Positions 26,771-34,068 of a DNA stretch of 64,000 nt are shown here, piece after piece (position 1 is the first letter of the stretch; the number at the start of each line of letters is the position of its first letter). This DNA comes from Paenibacillus apiarius. GTDB lineage: Bacteria; Bacillota; Bacilli; Paenibacillales; Paenibacillaceae. A program made the position numbers and the translations under genes. Location of the stretch: positions 1,240,001 to 1,304,000 of the forward strand of contig NZ_JAFFHZ010000001.1 of assembly GCF_017052585.1 (NCBI RefSeq). Reading direction: 5' to 3'. The notes under the pieces were generated by a model, which searched no databases, was not told the origin of the DNA, and worked only from the letters and a program-made list of their open reading frames with translations.

Positions 26771-26825
26771 ACCCTTGATGTTCTAATCCCCAATCCTCCC
26801 TTCGGAAAAAGATAAAGGAGGCTTC

Positions 26826-27227
26826 ATGATGCCGAATTATATTTATCCGGTTGTTGTTGAAGAAACACCTACTGGTGTGAGTATGTACTTTCCGGATTTT
26901 CCAGGCACATCAGTTACGGCTCCATCTGTCGTGGCCGGTATAAAGGATGCTAAGATCATGCTGATTCATCGTATCGCAGAGTTGCACGACAATAACGAGT
27001 CTGTTCCGGTGCCTTCTGAGATTGACACAATCCAGTTGGAAGAGCCAAGCGACAGAATTATCTATGTCGAAGTATTTGTAATACCGCCGACCGATGATAA
27101 AACAGTAACTAAAAACTGCACTATGCCGAAATGGCTTCGCGATGCTGGAGATGAAGCTGGTCTTAACTTCTCTCAATTGCTGCAGCAATCTGTCCGCGAA
27201 GCTCTAGGCATTGAACGGCGGCCGTAA
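26826..27227 (+). CDS. hicB: HicB-type antitoxin
   Basis: A 133-residue antitoxin. The N-terminal partial RNase H-like domain (YPVVVEETPTGVSMYFPDFP and MLIHRIAELHDNNE) binds HicA. The C-terminal part MPKWLRDAGDEAGLNFSQLL plus VREALGI is the DNA-binding ribbon-helix-helix-like dimer module that would bind the CGCAT palindrome upstream. AAAGGAGG lies just before the tandem ATG ATG. The stop codon lies inside the terminator stem. Confidence 0.87.
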   Translation: MMPNYIYPVVVEETPTGVSMYFPDFPGTSVTAPSVVAGIKDAKIMLIHRIAELHDNNESVPVPSEIDTIQLEEPSDRIIYVEVFVIPPTDDKTVTKNCTMPKWLRDAGDEAGLNFSQLLQQSVREALGIERRP

Positions 27228-27243
27228 CTAGGCCGCTTTTTTT
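27218..27243 (+). terminator. Terminator of hicAB
   Basis: GCGGCC and GGCCGC form a stem around a 7-base loop, followed by seven T. The stem includes the hicB stop codon. Confidence 0.85.
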
Positions 27244-27499
27244 CATAATTAAAAACCGCCTCACAAGGAGACGGCTTTAGGAGAAGGGGAAAATGATACG
27301 AATGACAGGGCTCGAACCTGGGAGTTCGGAGTCTTGTTCTTGCGGCCGCCTCCGTACCTCAGCCAAGATTACACTGGTATAAAAGATGCAGCCACCTAGT
27401 GCGTATAAGCTCGTATACGGCCAATTCTCTAATTATTTCACATTACCATCATAGCATCTTAGGAATCGTGAGACAGTGGCATCTTAGTCGCACGGTTGC

Positions 27500-27880
27500 C
27501 AAACTCCATCAACTCCGAAAAACAGCGCAGTTAAGGCATTTGTCGCCGCTTTGCTGGGGGGAGACCGGCAGTATGTATTCCATGGCGGATTCGGAAAACC
27601 GTATTATCACACATACCCTTCAGAATGGTGGATCAAGTTTGTCACCAGGCATAAGCTAAAACGCATTAGATTTCACGATTTAAAGACATAGCTCTGCTAC
27701 GTTGCTTATCGAAGCTGGAGCCCCCCCTCAGGGCAATCTAGAAACGTCTTGGGCATTCAAAGTGTCAAACCACGGCCGACATATATGCACATATAACAAA
27801 GAAGGTATAACCGACATATTGCTGAGAAGTTCGACAAGTTCGCATCGGGATTTGGTCCCCAATCGGTCCCCAATGCGTAA
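27500..27880 (+). pseudogene. Decayed tyrosine recombinase (phage integrase), C-terminal domain
   Basis: Conceptual translation across at least three frameshifts reads as a phage-type integrase catalytic domain: VKAFVAALLGGDRQYVFHGG, YPSEWWIKFVTRHKL, KRIRFHDL followed in the next frame by RHSSATLLIEAGA (the R of the HxxR box), then LGHSKCQTTADIYAHITKKV with the catalytic tyrosine, then AEKFDKFASGFG. In-frame stops break every frame. It ends 86 bp before the 3' end of a tRNA-Leu gene, the classic target of such enzymes, so it is the leftover of an integrated element. Confidence 0.75.
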
Positions 27881-27927
27881 TCTCCTCCAAGCTAGTCCCC
27901 AACCACGTCCCCAAAGACAAAAAAGAA

Positions 27928-27950
27928 AAAGCCTTGTGGCACAAGGCTTT
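27928..27950 (-). terminator. Terminator of the first tRNA-Leu
   Basis: AAAGCCTTGT and ACAAGGCTTT form a perfect stem; reading the minus strand it continues into TTTTTCTTTTTTG. Its counterpart at 30537-30562 follows the second tRNA-Leu. Confidence 0.8.
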
Positions 27951-27965
27951 CGAGATTGTTATGTA

Positions 27966-28051
27966 TGGTGCGGTAGAGAGGACTCGAACCTCCACGGGCG
28001 TACGCCCACTACCCCCTCAAGATAGCGTGTCTGCCATTCCACCACTACCGC
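27966..28051 (-). tRNA. tRNA-Leu (GAG)
   Basis: The minus strand reads GCGGTAGTGGTGGAATGGCA at the 5' end, an anticodon arm CTATC-TTGAGGG-GGTAG with anticodon GAG, a long variable arm GGGCGTACGCCC, T-arm GGAGGTTCGAGTCCTCTC and a CTACCGC acceptor strand with discriminator A and an encoded CCA. It is a class II leucine tRNA. It differs at one position, in the variable arm, from the copy at 30578-30663. Confidence 0.95.
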
Positions 28052-28207
28052 AAGTTCCTAGTAATTCAAGGGATAGGATTTAATTATAGCACATATGTGA
28101 TATAAAGTAAAATCTTTTATACGAAGCAGAGTTACCTCGCTCTCAGTAACTAGCGAACGCCGGCCCCTCGGAGTCAGCATTCGCTTATATTCTGTTGCTT
28201 CTCTGTG

Positions 28208-29878
28208 TTATTTCAAAAGTTGAAGCACCATATTCGGTAATGTATTGGCCTGTGCAAGCATTGCTTGTCCCGCTTCGGCAATGATTTTACTTCTAGTTAA
28301 TTCAGCAATGCCTTCTGCCATATCCGTATTTTTGATACGGGATTCCGATGCCGCCAAATTTTCCGCATAATTGCTCGCATGATTCAGAGCATGCTCCAAT
28401 CTGTTCTGATCTCCGCCTAATCTTGCCCGCCCATTAGAAACTGTATCGATCGCGCTCTTTATCTGCTCGATGGCTTGATGCACATCCGCTTGCTCAGATA
28501 AATCAATATTATGAAGACCTAGAGAAAAACTGTCAGTATTGGGGATGACTATATCGATCACATCGTCAGGACTGCTGCCTTTCTGAATGGTTATCACAGC
28601 ATCCGTACGACCAATAAACGCCTTCCCGTTCATACCAATAGATATATATTCCTTTCCATTCCATGCAAGACCATGCAAAGAAGCGCTACCTATTCTGCTT
28701 GTTTCCCAATCCAAACCATCCTTAGAAGTATGTACACTACTCCCACTAAGTGCAACATACTGATGGCCATCGTATAATATTTGTTCCATAAAGTTTCTAT
28801 TCGAACTAAGCTTAGCTTGATTCCAGTTTACTCCATCTTTTGAAGTAAGGATTGTATTATCGCCTACTGCTACATATTGATTATTTTCCCAAATAACATC
28901 TTTTAAATTATTTCCAGTCCCAGACTTCTGAACGCTCCAATGAATTGCATCTTCAGATCTAACGATGGTTCCGTCTTTCCCAACAGCTACGTAATGTTCC
29001 CCATTAGAAGCAACTCCCGATAATTGATTATTGGTCCCCGATAACACCGTAGTCCATTTAGCATTCGTTTCATTAGCTTTAGCTGTAATCGCGATTGTCC
29101 CATCCTCGCCGACTGCGACATATTTCCCTCCAACTAATTTTGCATCAAATAATTGAGGACTATTTTTTCCCGAAGGTTGACCATATCCCGTTCGCAAATA
29201 TCCATCTTTAGTGGTGTATACTCCGTGATTCTCTATCACTAAAAACTGCTCTCCGTCCCATTTAACACTATGCAAATTTACGTTTGAAGGAGGAGGTGAT
29301 GTAGAAGGAGGATACCAATTTACCCCGTCTTTTGAAACCAAAGAGTTGCAATTTTTTCCGACAGCCAAGAACATACTGCCGTTCCATTCTATATCATAAA
29401 AATGAGTAGTTGTACCCGTATCAACCTGTTGCCATCTAATAGGCACTTTTCCTTTCCCGTTTCCCCCGCTCAACAGAGATATATCATTGAACTTTGTGGA
29501 CCTGGCAACGTTATCAATCTCGTAATTAAGTTGTTGAAACTCTAAATTTATTTTTCTCCGGTCGTTTTCATCATATGTCCCTGTAGCCGCTTGCACCGCT
29601 AACTGATTCATCCTCTGCAGCATGGCATGAACTTCCGCCAGCCCTCCTTCCGCAGTTTGTACCAGAGATATGCCATCCTGAATATTACTAGCTGCTTGCC
29701 GCGCTCCGTTCAATTGAAAGCGCATTTTCTCCGAAATAGCCAGACCCGCCGCATCATCTGCTGCGCGATTAATGCGATCTCCTGAAGAGAGAGCTTCCAT
29801 CGTCTTCGTTATTTTTTGATTGCTTTTTTTCATATTATTGTGTGCGTTTACAGCATACGAATTATAAGTAATAAACAT
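28208..29878 (-). CDS. Chimeric flagellin with a seven-repeat propeller-like insert
   Basis: A 556-residue flagellin, about twice the length of a minimal one. Residues 5-140 are a normal Flagellin_N (TKTMEALSSGDRINRAADDA, then AGLAISEKMR) and 470-556 a normal Flagellin_C (NRLEHALNHASNYAENL, MAEGIAELTRSKI, LAQANTLPNMVLQLL), so it can polymerise. Between them, at about 147-424, are seven repeats of about 40 residues, each of the form L..V.WNG..YVAVG..G.I.TSKDG.NW (clearest at 160-187, 286-314, 325-352 and 364-391). An N-terminal VPIRWQQVDTG could supply the closing strand. This is what a seven-bladed beta-propeller of the BNR/Asp-box style looks like. The gene is AT-rich, stands alone with no other flagellar gene, and is bracketed by two tRNA-Leu copies, which suggests transfer. 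The insert would be displayed on the filament surface, perhaps as an adhesin or glycan binder. Confidence 0.9.
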   Translation of the reverse strand: MFITYNSYAVNAHNNMKKSNQKITKTMEALSSGDRINRAADDAAGLAISEKMRFQLNGARQAASNIQDGISLVQTAEGGLAEVHAMLQRMNQLAVQAATGTYDENDRRKINLEFQQLNYEIDNVARSTKFNDISLLSGGNGKGKVPIRWQQVDTGTTTHFYDIEWNGSMFLAVGKNCNSLVSKDGVNWYPPSTSPPPSNVNLHSVKWDGEQFLVIENHGVYTTKDGYLRTGYGQPSGKNSPQLFDAKLVGGKYVAVGEDGTIAITAKANETNAKWTTVLSGTNNQLSGVASNGEHYVAVGKDGTIVRSEDAIHWSVQKSGTGNNLKDVIWENNQYVAVGDNTILTSKDGVNWNQAKLSSNRNFMEQILYDGHQYVALSGSSVHTSKDGLDWETSRIGSASLHGLAWNGKEYISIGMNGKAFIGRTDAVITIQKGSSPDDVIDIVIPNTDSFSLGLHNIDLSEQADVHQAIEQIKSAIDTVSNGRARLGGDQNRLEHALNHASNYAENLAASESRIKNTDMAEGIAELTRSKIIAEAGQAMLAQANTLPNMVLQLLK

Positions 29879-30247
29879 ACCATCCGCCTCATGTATCGTA
29901 TTTGTGTCAATTATTGTTTACCTTTTAAGTAAAACAGCCTATTTTCCAATATGTATATAGTAATATTTTAGTATATGTTCATATTTAAATTATAACATAA
30001 TAAAAATAAATTATGTATATTCGCTTACATCGACAAAATATTAACTGATGATGTTTTATAGCAAAAGAACACATTTAAAGAGCTGTGGAAACTAGCTACA
30101 TTTTTTTCTTTTTATGTATTCACAAAATAATATCCTTCCAAATGAACAGTCTGCCCGTTTAGGATGTTACCGGGGATTTACTGTTCCGAAAGGGAATGAG
30201 AAGGACCTGTCTGGATAAAACTACTCTTGAATAAGGGGGTGATATGG
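29879..30247. other. AT-rich region upstream of the chimeric flagellin
   Basis: About 370 bp, very AT-rich, presumably the flagellin promoter on the minus strand. I see a TATAAT-like string near 29992 but no convincing SigD promoter and no gene. Confidence 0.45.
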
Positions 30248-30397
30248 ATGGATCAAACGACAAAAAACGGACCGAAGAAATTAGAAAAAACCATGAAGAC
30301 TAGAAACTTTACTCGGGATGACAAATCCAAACCGCATGCTGAAACCATCAAATCCGAGAAGCTCCGTTCCGAAAACGCTGACCGTATTTACGAATAG
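30248..30397 (+). CDS. Small hydrophilic protein, 49 residues
   Basis: The ATG at 30248 follows an almost ideal ribosome site (AAGGGGGTGAT) at normal spacing. The 49-residue product is highly charged (KNGPKKLEKTMKTRNFTRDD, then KPHAETIKSEKLRSENADRI) with no hydrophobic segment. Another ATG four bases upstream is in a frame that stops after 19 codons. Composition resembles small spore or nucleic-acid-associated proteins, but I recognise no family. It lies in the segment between the two tRNA-Leu copies. Confidence 0.6.
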   Translation: MDQTTKNGPKKLEKTMKTRNFTRDDKSKPHAETIKSEKLRSENADRIYE

Positions 30398-30536
30398 ACA
30401 TGTGAACCTCCTGATGGTCCCAAGCGGAGCAGGCAGAGGTTAAAGTCGCTTTGCCTATCTTGATTGCAGATTGCGGGGCTGCTGGGGCGTGTCCTGACAA
30501 GCATTGGGCTCGTCCTGACTTTCTTCCCCGAAAAAC

Positions 30537-30562
30537 AAAAAAAGCCTTAACATCAAGGCTTT
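30537..30562 (-). terminator. Terminator of the tRNA-Glu/Lys/Leu cluster
   Basis: AAGCCTT and AAGGCTT with a 6-base loop, followed on the minus strand by TTTTTTTG. It is homologous to the hairpin at 27928-27950. Confidence 0.8.
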
Positions 30563-30577
30563 ACGATTGCTTAGGTA

Positions 30578-30663
30578 TGGTGCGGTAGAGAGGACTCGAA
30601 CCTCCACGAGCGTACGCCCACTACCCCCTCAAGATAGCGTGTCTGCCATTCCACCACTACCGC
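30578..30663 (-). tRNA. tRNA-Leu (GAG), second copy
   Basis: Same structure and anticodon GAG as the copy at 27966-28051, with one change in the variable arm (GGGCGTACGCTC), which keeps pairing by a G-U pair. CCA is encoded. It follows tRNA-Glu and tRNA-Lys in one transcription unit. Confidence 0.95.
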
Positions 30664-30709
30664 ACGTTTAGGGAAATATATGCCCAGCTTCTCTTAATAA
30701 AAGAAAAAC

Positions 30710-30785
30710 TGGTGAGCCATGAAGGACTCGAACCTTCGACACCCTGATTAAAAGTCAGGTGCTCTACCAACTGAGCTAATGGCTC
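30710..30785 (-). tRNA. tRNA-Lys (TTT)
   Basis: The minus strand reads GAGCCATTAGCTCAGTTGGT, anticodon arm CCTGA-CTTTTAA-TCAGG with anticodon TTT, T-arm GAAGGTTCGAGTCCTTC, and an ATGGCTC acceptor strand, discriminator A and encoded CCA. Confidence 0.96.
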
Positions 30786-30833
30786 ATGCTGACCGAACAT
30801 TGTTGTTCGCCATATCCATCTCAAAAATAGAAA

Positions 30834-30908
30834 TGGTGACCCGTACGGGATTCGAACCCGTGTTACCGCCGTGAAAGGGCGGTGTCTTAACCGCTTGACC
30901 AACGGGCC
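30834..30908 (-). tRNA. tRNA-Glu (TTC)
   Basis: The minus strand reads GGCCCGTTGGTCAAGCGGTT, anticodon arm CCGCC-CTTTCAC-GGCGG with anticodon TTC, T-arm CACGGGTTCGAATCCCGT, and an ACGGGTC acceptor strand with encoded CCA. Confidence 0.96.
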
Positions 30909-30950
30909 ATGCTCAACACTTTCATCGTCACCTCCGCGGCGACAATTAAG

Positions 30951-30979
30951 AGTATAACAAACGCTATGTTCGTTGACAA
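30951..30979 (-). promoter_or_regulatory. Promoter of the tRNA-Glu-Lys-Leu operon
   Basis: TTGTCA is followed after 17 bases by TATACT on the minus strand, with the mature tRNA-Glu end about 43 bp downstream. A T- and A-rich stretch precedes it, as in strong stable-RNA promoters. Confidence 0.7.
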
Positions 30980-31067
30980 GCTTTTTTTTAAAACTTTTTT
31001 TACCAAACGGGTAAAACGTTTTGCGCGGAAGACACCACCCGCAGGCCTGCATCCCGCAAGCAAGCGG

Positions 31068-32480
31068 TCAAACCAAATACGATAAAAAGACAGTCGCCGT
31101 GCCAAAATAAACAGTCAAGGAAAAGATATCATTCAACGTCGTTATAAGAGGTCCGGACGCTACGGCCGGATCGGCATTGCACTTGTATAAAATGAGCGGA
31201 ATGATAGTGCCGGCCATCGTCCCGATGATGACTGTAAGAAATAAGGAGCATCCTACTACAATGCCCAGCGGCAAGCTGGCTTGCCATATTCCCGCCACCA
31301 GTGCCACGGATCCGCCGCACACCACGCCAATAATAAGTCCTACGAACAATTCCCGCCATAACAGACGCCGTACGATTGCTTTGTCTATATTCTCAGAAGA
31401 TAATCCGCGAATGACGACAGCTAGTGACTGCGTGCCCGTATTCCCTGTCATTCCGGCAATCATGGGCATGAAGAAGGTTAACGCCACCACCTGCTGCAAT
31501 GTTTCTTCGAACCGGCTAATAATGCTTCCGGAGACGAGTCCGAGAAAGAGCAGCATAATGAGCCATGGCAGTCTGCGCCGTGCCGCGGTTACCGGATTCG
31601 TGCGAAAGTCGATGGTCTTGTCGGTTGCCGACAGCTTATTAATATCCTCATGCGCCTCTTCCCGCAGGACGTCGATGACGTCATCGACGGTCACGATACC
31701 GATGAGCTTGTCGTCCGCATCCACGACCGGCATGGACAGGAAGTCGTATTGTTCGAACAGCTTCGCCACTTCTTCTTGGTCCGTGTCTGCCGTTATGGAA
31801 ATAACCTTCTCGTTCATGAGCTCCTGTATCGTCTCATTCTCCTGAGCGAGCACCAGCTCCCGATATGACAAGGTGCCGACGATACGCTTCTGTTCGTTGA
31901 CTACATAAAAATAATGCACGTGCTTCGTCAGCTCTGCAAAGGCCTTAATCTTCTCTACCGCTTCCCGCACCGTGTAGCGGTCATAGAACCACACGTAACG
32001 GTTGGTCATCAGACCGCCCGCCGTCTCCGGCTCGTAGGTGAGCAACTGACGCACCGTATCGCTCTCTTCCCGTTCCATCAGCGAGAGGAGGAATTCCTTC
32101 GCTTCCAGACTGACGGCCGCCATCATATCGGCGACATCGTCATTATCCATCCGGTTCAGCACTTCCGCGGCGCGTTCGCGCCCGAGCATCTGAAACGCTT
32201 CAAGCTGCAAATCCGGATCCAGTTCCCGTACCATCTCCGTCAACTGATCGATATCCAGAGCACCCAGCAAGTGAGAGCGCTTCGTCATCTTCGCATCGCG
32301 ATAGACGACGGCCAAGTCATACGGCTGCCAATAACGAAGCTCCCGCCTCACCTCTTCTGGCGTGCCTTCCAAGATGCGGTCGGCTTCTTCAAGAATATCC
32401 TCCGGTTCAGAGGGGATTCTTCTGTTGTCTTTCAAGTTGTCGCCGTCGTCACGATAGTTGTCTGATGATTTATCGCTCAC
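31068..32480 (-). CDS. mgtE: Magnesium transporter MgtE
   Basis: A 470-residue Mg2+ channel/transporter. Order of domains: N-terminal superhelical magnesium-sensing domain (about 20-140, with LLGALDIDQLTEMVRELDPD and NRMDNDDVADMMAAV), two CBS domains (about 140-260; YVWFYDRYTVREAVEKI and FLSMPVVDADDKLIGIVTVD), a plug helix, and five membrane helices at the C-terminus (MPMIAGMTGNTGTQSLAVVI is the pore signature). The frame is open from 32498, but AGGAGGTGA sits just before a GTG at 32480, which I take as the start. Expression control by an M-box is not visible. Confidence 0.94.
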   Translation of the reverse strand: MSDKSSDNYRDDGDNLKDNRRIPSEPEDILEEADRILEGTPEEVRRELRYWQPYDLAVVYRDAKMTKRSHLLGALDIDQLTEMVRELDPDLQLEAFQMLGRERAAEVLNRMDNDDVADMMAAVSLEAKEFLLSLMEREESDTVRQLLTYEPETAGGLMTNRYVWFYDRYTVREAVEKIKAFAELTKHVHYFYVVNEQKRIVGTLSYRELVLAQENETIQELMNEKVISITADTDQEEVAKLFEQYDFLSMPVVDADDKLIGIVTVDDVIDVLREEAHEDINKLSATDKTIDFRTNPVTAARRRLPWLIMLLFLGLVSGSIISRFEETLQQVVALTFFMPMIAGMTGNTGTQSLAVVIRGLSSENIDKAIVRRLLWRELFVGLIIGVVCGGSVALVAGIWQASLPLGIVVGCSLFLTVIIGTMAGTIIPLILYKCNADPAVASGPLITTLNDIFSLTVYFGTATVFLSYLV

Positions 32481-32612
32481 GTCGCTCACCTCCTGCAATC
32501 CTCTTTCTCACCCTGCCTTGTCAGACATGGTACCCCAGTACAATCATACACCATGGTGTTATTCACGAACCAGGACATATGTATGCTAGTTCAGCCGGCA
32601 CTCATAGTGTAT

Positions 32613-32660
32613 GAAAAAAAGCAAGGAATAACCACGAACGAATCCGCGATAGATCCTTGC
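32613..32660 (-). terminator. Terminator of the fucosidase operon
   Basis: GCAAGGA and TCCTTGC enclose a long loop, followed on the minus strand by TTTTTTTCAT. Confidence 0.6.
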
Positions 32661-32680
32661 CCTGTCTTATATTCGATATA

Positions 32681-33973
32681 TTAAGGCGACATTCCTGCCT
32701 CTATAAGCCATTCGCTGCTTTTTTCTTCATCTGTTTCATTCTTCGTGCTATAAACGGCCAAGGAACGAATGATTGGCTCTTCCACGCATTCGGAAATGCG
32801 AAGGCGGATGCTGTCGGTCTGCAGCGGTTCAATCCGATCGATTTTTTTATGCCCAATCGCACTGCCCTGCGCCACCTGCTTCCATTCTCCGCCAACCAGG
32901 GCCTCCACTTTATAAGCGCGGACCCGTTCGCCGTAAGTGATATCTTCCATCGCAATGACATGGTCGATCGGCCGTTCCGCCCCCCAATCGAGCATAACTT
33001 CCGTTCCGGAGCCCTTCGTCTCGGCAAGGCATTGTCCGAAGCGGCGTCGGATTTCCGTGCCGAATTCCCGCACGCGCTCCACATCGCTGTCAGGCAGCAG
33101 GCCGCGGTCATCCGGGGAGACGTTCAAAAGCAAGGTAGTCCCATGGCCTACGGAGCGGTAGTACAAGTCCAGCAGGTGATCTAATGAATGCAGGCTGCTC
33201 TCGTCATCCGGGTGCCAGAACCAATGTCTCGCCCGAATTGGCACATCGCATTCGGCAGGGACCCATTCCGGCGTGGCTTCCAGCCACGTATTCATATCGC
33301 TCGTAAACATGCTTACGCGGGCGCTGCCGGCAGTGTTCCAGCACGGATACGGAGCGACGCCGTCTTCATTGCCCACCCAGCGAATCGTCGGAGCTCCCAT
33401 ATTGAAGATCATCGCATCCGGCTGATGCTGCTTCACAAGGCCAATGATGCGCGGCCAATCGTATTGCCTTCCTTCCGAGCCCGCTCCGTCGAACCAGACT
33501 TCCACTAACGGTCCGTAGCCCGTCAAGAGCTCTGTGAGCTGTTCCGCATAAAAATCATCATAAGCGGCAGGATCGCTGTAGCATGCCGCATTGCGGTCCC
33601 AAGGAGATACGTACAGTCCGAACAGCATGCCCTCTTCCCGGCATGCATCGGCAACCTCGCGCACCACGTCGCCTTGACCGTTCTTCCATGGGCTGGATTG
33701 GACCGAGTAAGCCGTCGTCTTCGTCGGCCACAGACAGAACCCGTCGTGATGCTTAGCCGTCAGAATGACATATTTGAATCCGGCTTCTGAGGCCGTGCGG
33801 ATCCACTGCCGCGCGTCCAGCTGCGCCGGGTTGAACAGCTCCGGGGAATCGGTTCCGTCTCCCCATTCCTGATCGCAATATGTGTTGATCCCAAAGTGAA
33901 AAAACATGCCCAATTCCAAGTCCTGCCACGCTATTTGCTGCGGGGTGGGCAAAGCCAGCTTCGTCTTCGTCAT
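32681..33973 (-). CDS. GH29 alpha-L-fucosidase
   Basis: A 430-residue retaining glycosidase that would release L-fucose from oligosaccharides. Family marks: LGMFFHFGINTYCDQEWGDG near the start, KYVILTAKHHDGFCLWPT with the HHDGF box at 75-79, LFGLYVSPWDRN, and the nucleophile Asp162 in VEVWFDGAG. The C-terminal about 100 residues form a beta-sandwich-like extension (VMLDWGAERPIDHVIAMEDI). No signal peptide is present, so it acts in the cytoplasm on imported fuco-oligosaccharides. It is 95 bp downstream of the binding lipoprotein gene and most likely the last gene of that operon. Confidence 0.92.
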   Translation of the reverse strand: MTKTKLALPTPQQIAWQDLELGMFFHFGINTYCDQEWGDGTDSPELFNPAQLDARQWIRTASEAGFKYVILTAKHHDGFCLWPTKTTAYSVQSSPWKNGQGDVVREVADACREEGMLFGLYVSPWDRNAACYSDPAAYDDFYAEQLTELLTGYGPLVEVWFDGAGSEGRQYDWPRIIGLVKQHQPDAMIFNMGAPTIRWVGNEDGVAPYPCWNTAGSARVSMFTSDMNTWLEATPEWVPAECDVPIRARHWFWHPDDESSLHSLDHLLDLYYRSVGHGTTLLLNVSPDDRGLLPDSDVERVREFGTEIRRRFGQCLAETKGSGTEVMLDWGAERPIDHVIAMEDITYGERVRAYKVEALVGGEWKQVAQGSAIGHKKIDRIEPLQTDSIRLRISECVEEPIIRSLAVYSTKNETDEEKSSEWLIEAGMSP

Positions 33974-34068
33974 GACGTCCTCTCCCTTGCTTCAAATTCG
34001 CAAATTAGTGCGTCAGTATAAGCCATGCATATGTTTCCAAGCACCGGCGGATAACGAATGGCTCCCTT

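Noticed and set aside
27297-27372. tRNA-like sequence on the minus strand (T-arm GGTTCGAGCCC)
   Set aside because: Only the T-arm fits; the acceptor, D and anticodon stems do not pair, so it is at most a tRNA relic.
30657-31052. 131-codon frame on the minus strand
   Set aside because: It runs through the tRNA-Lys and tRNA-Glu genes and their promoter.
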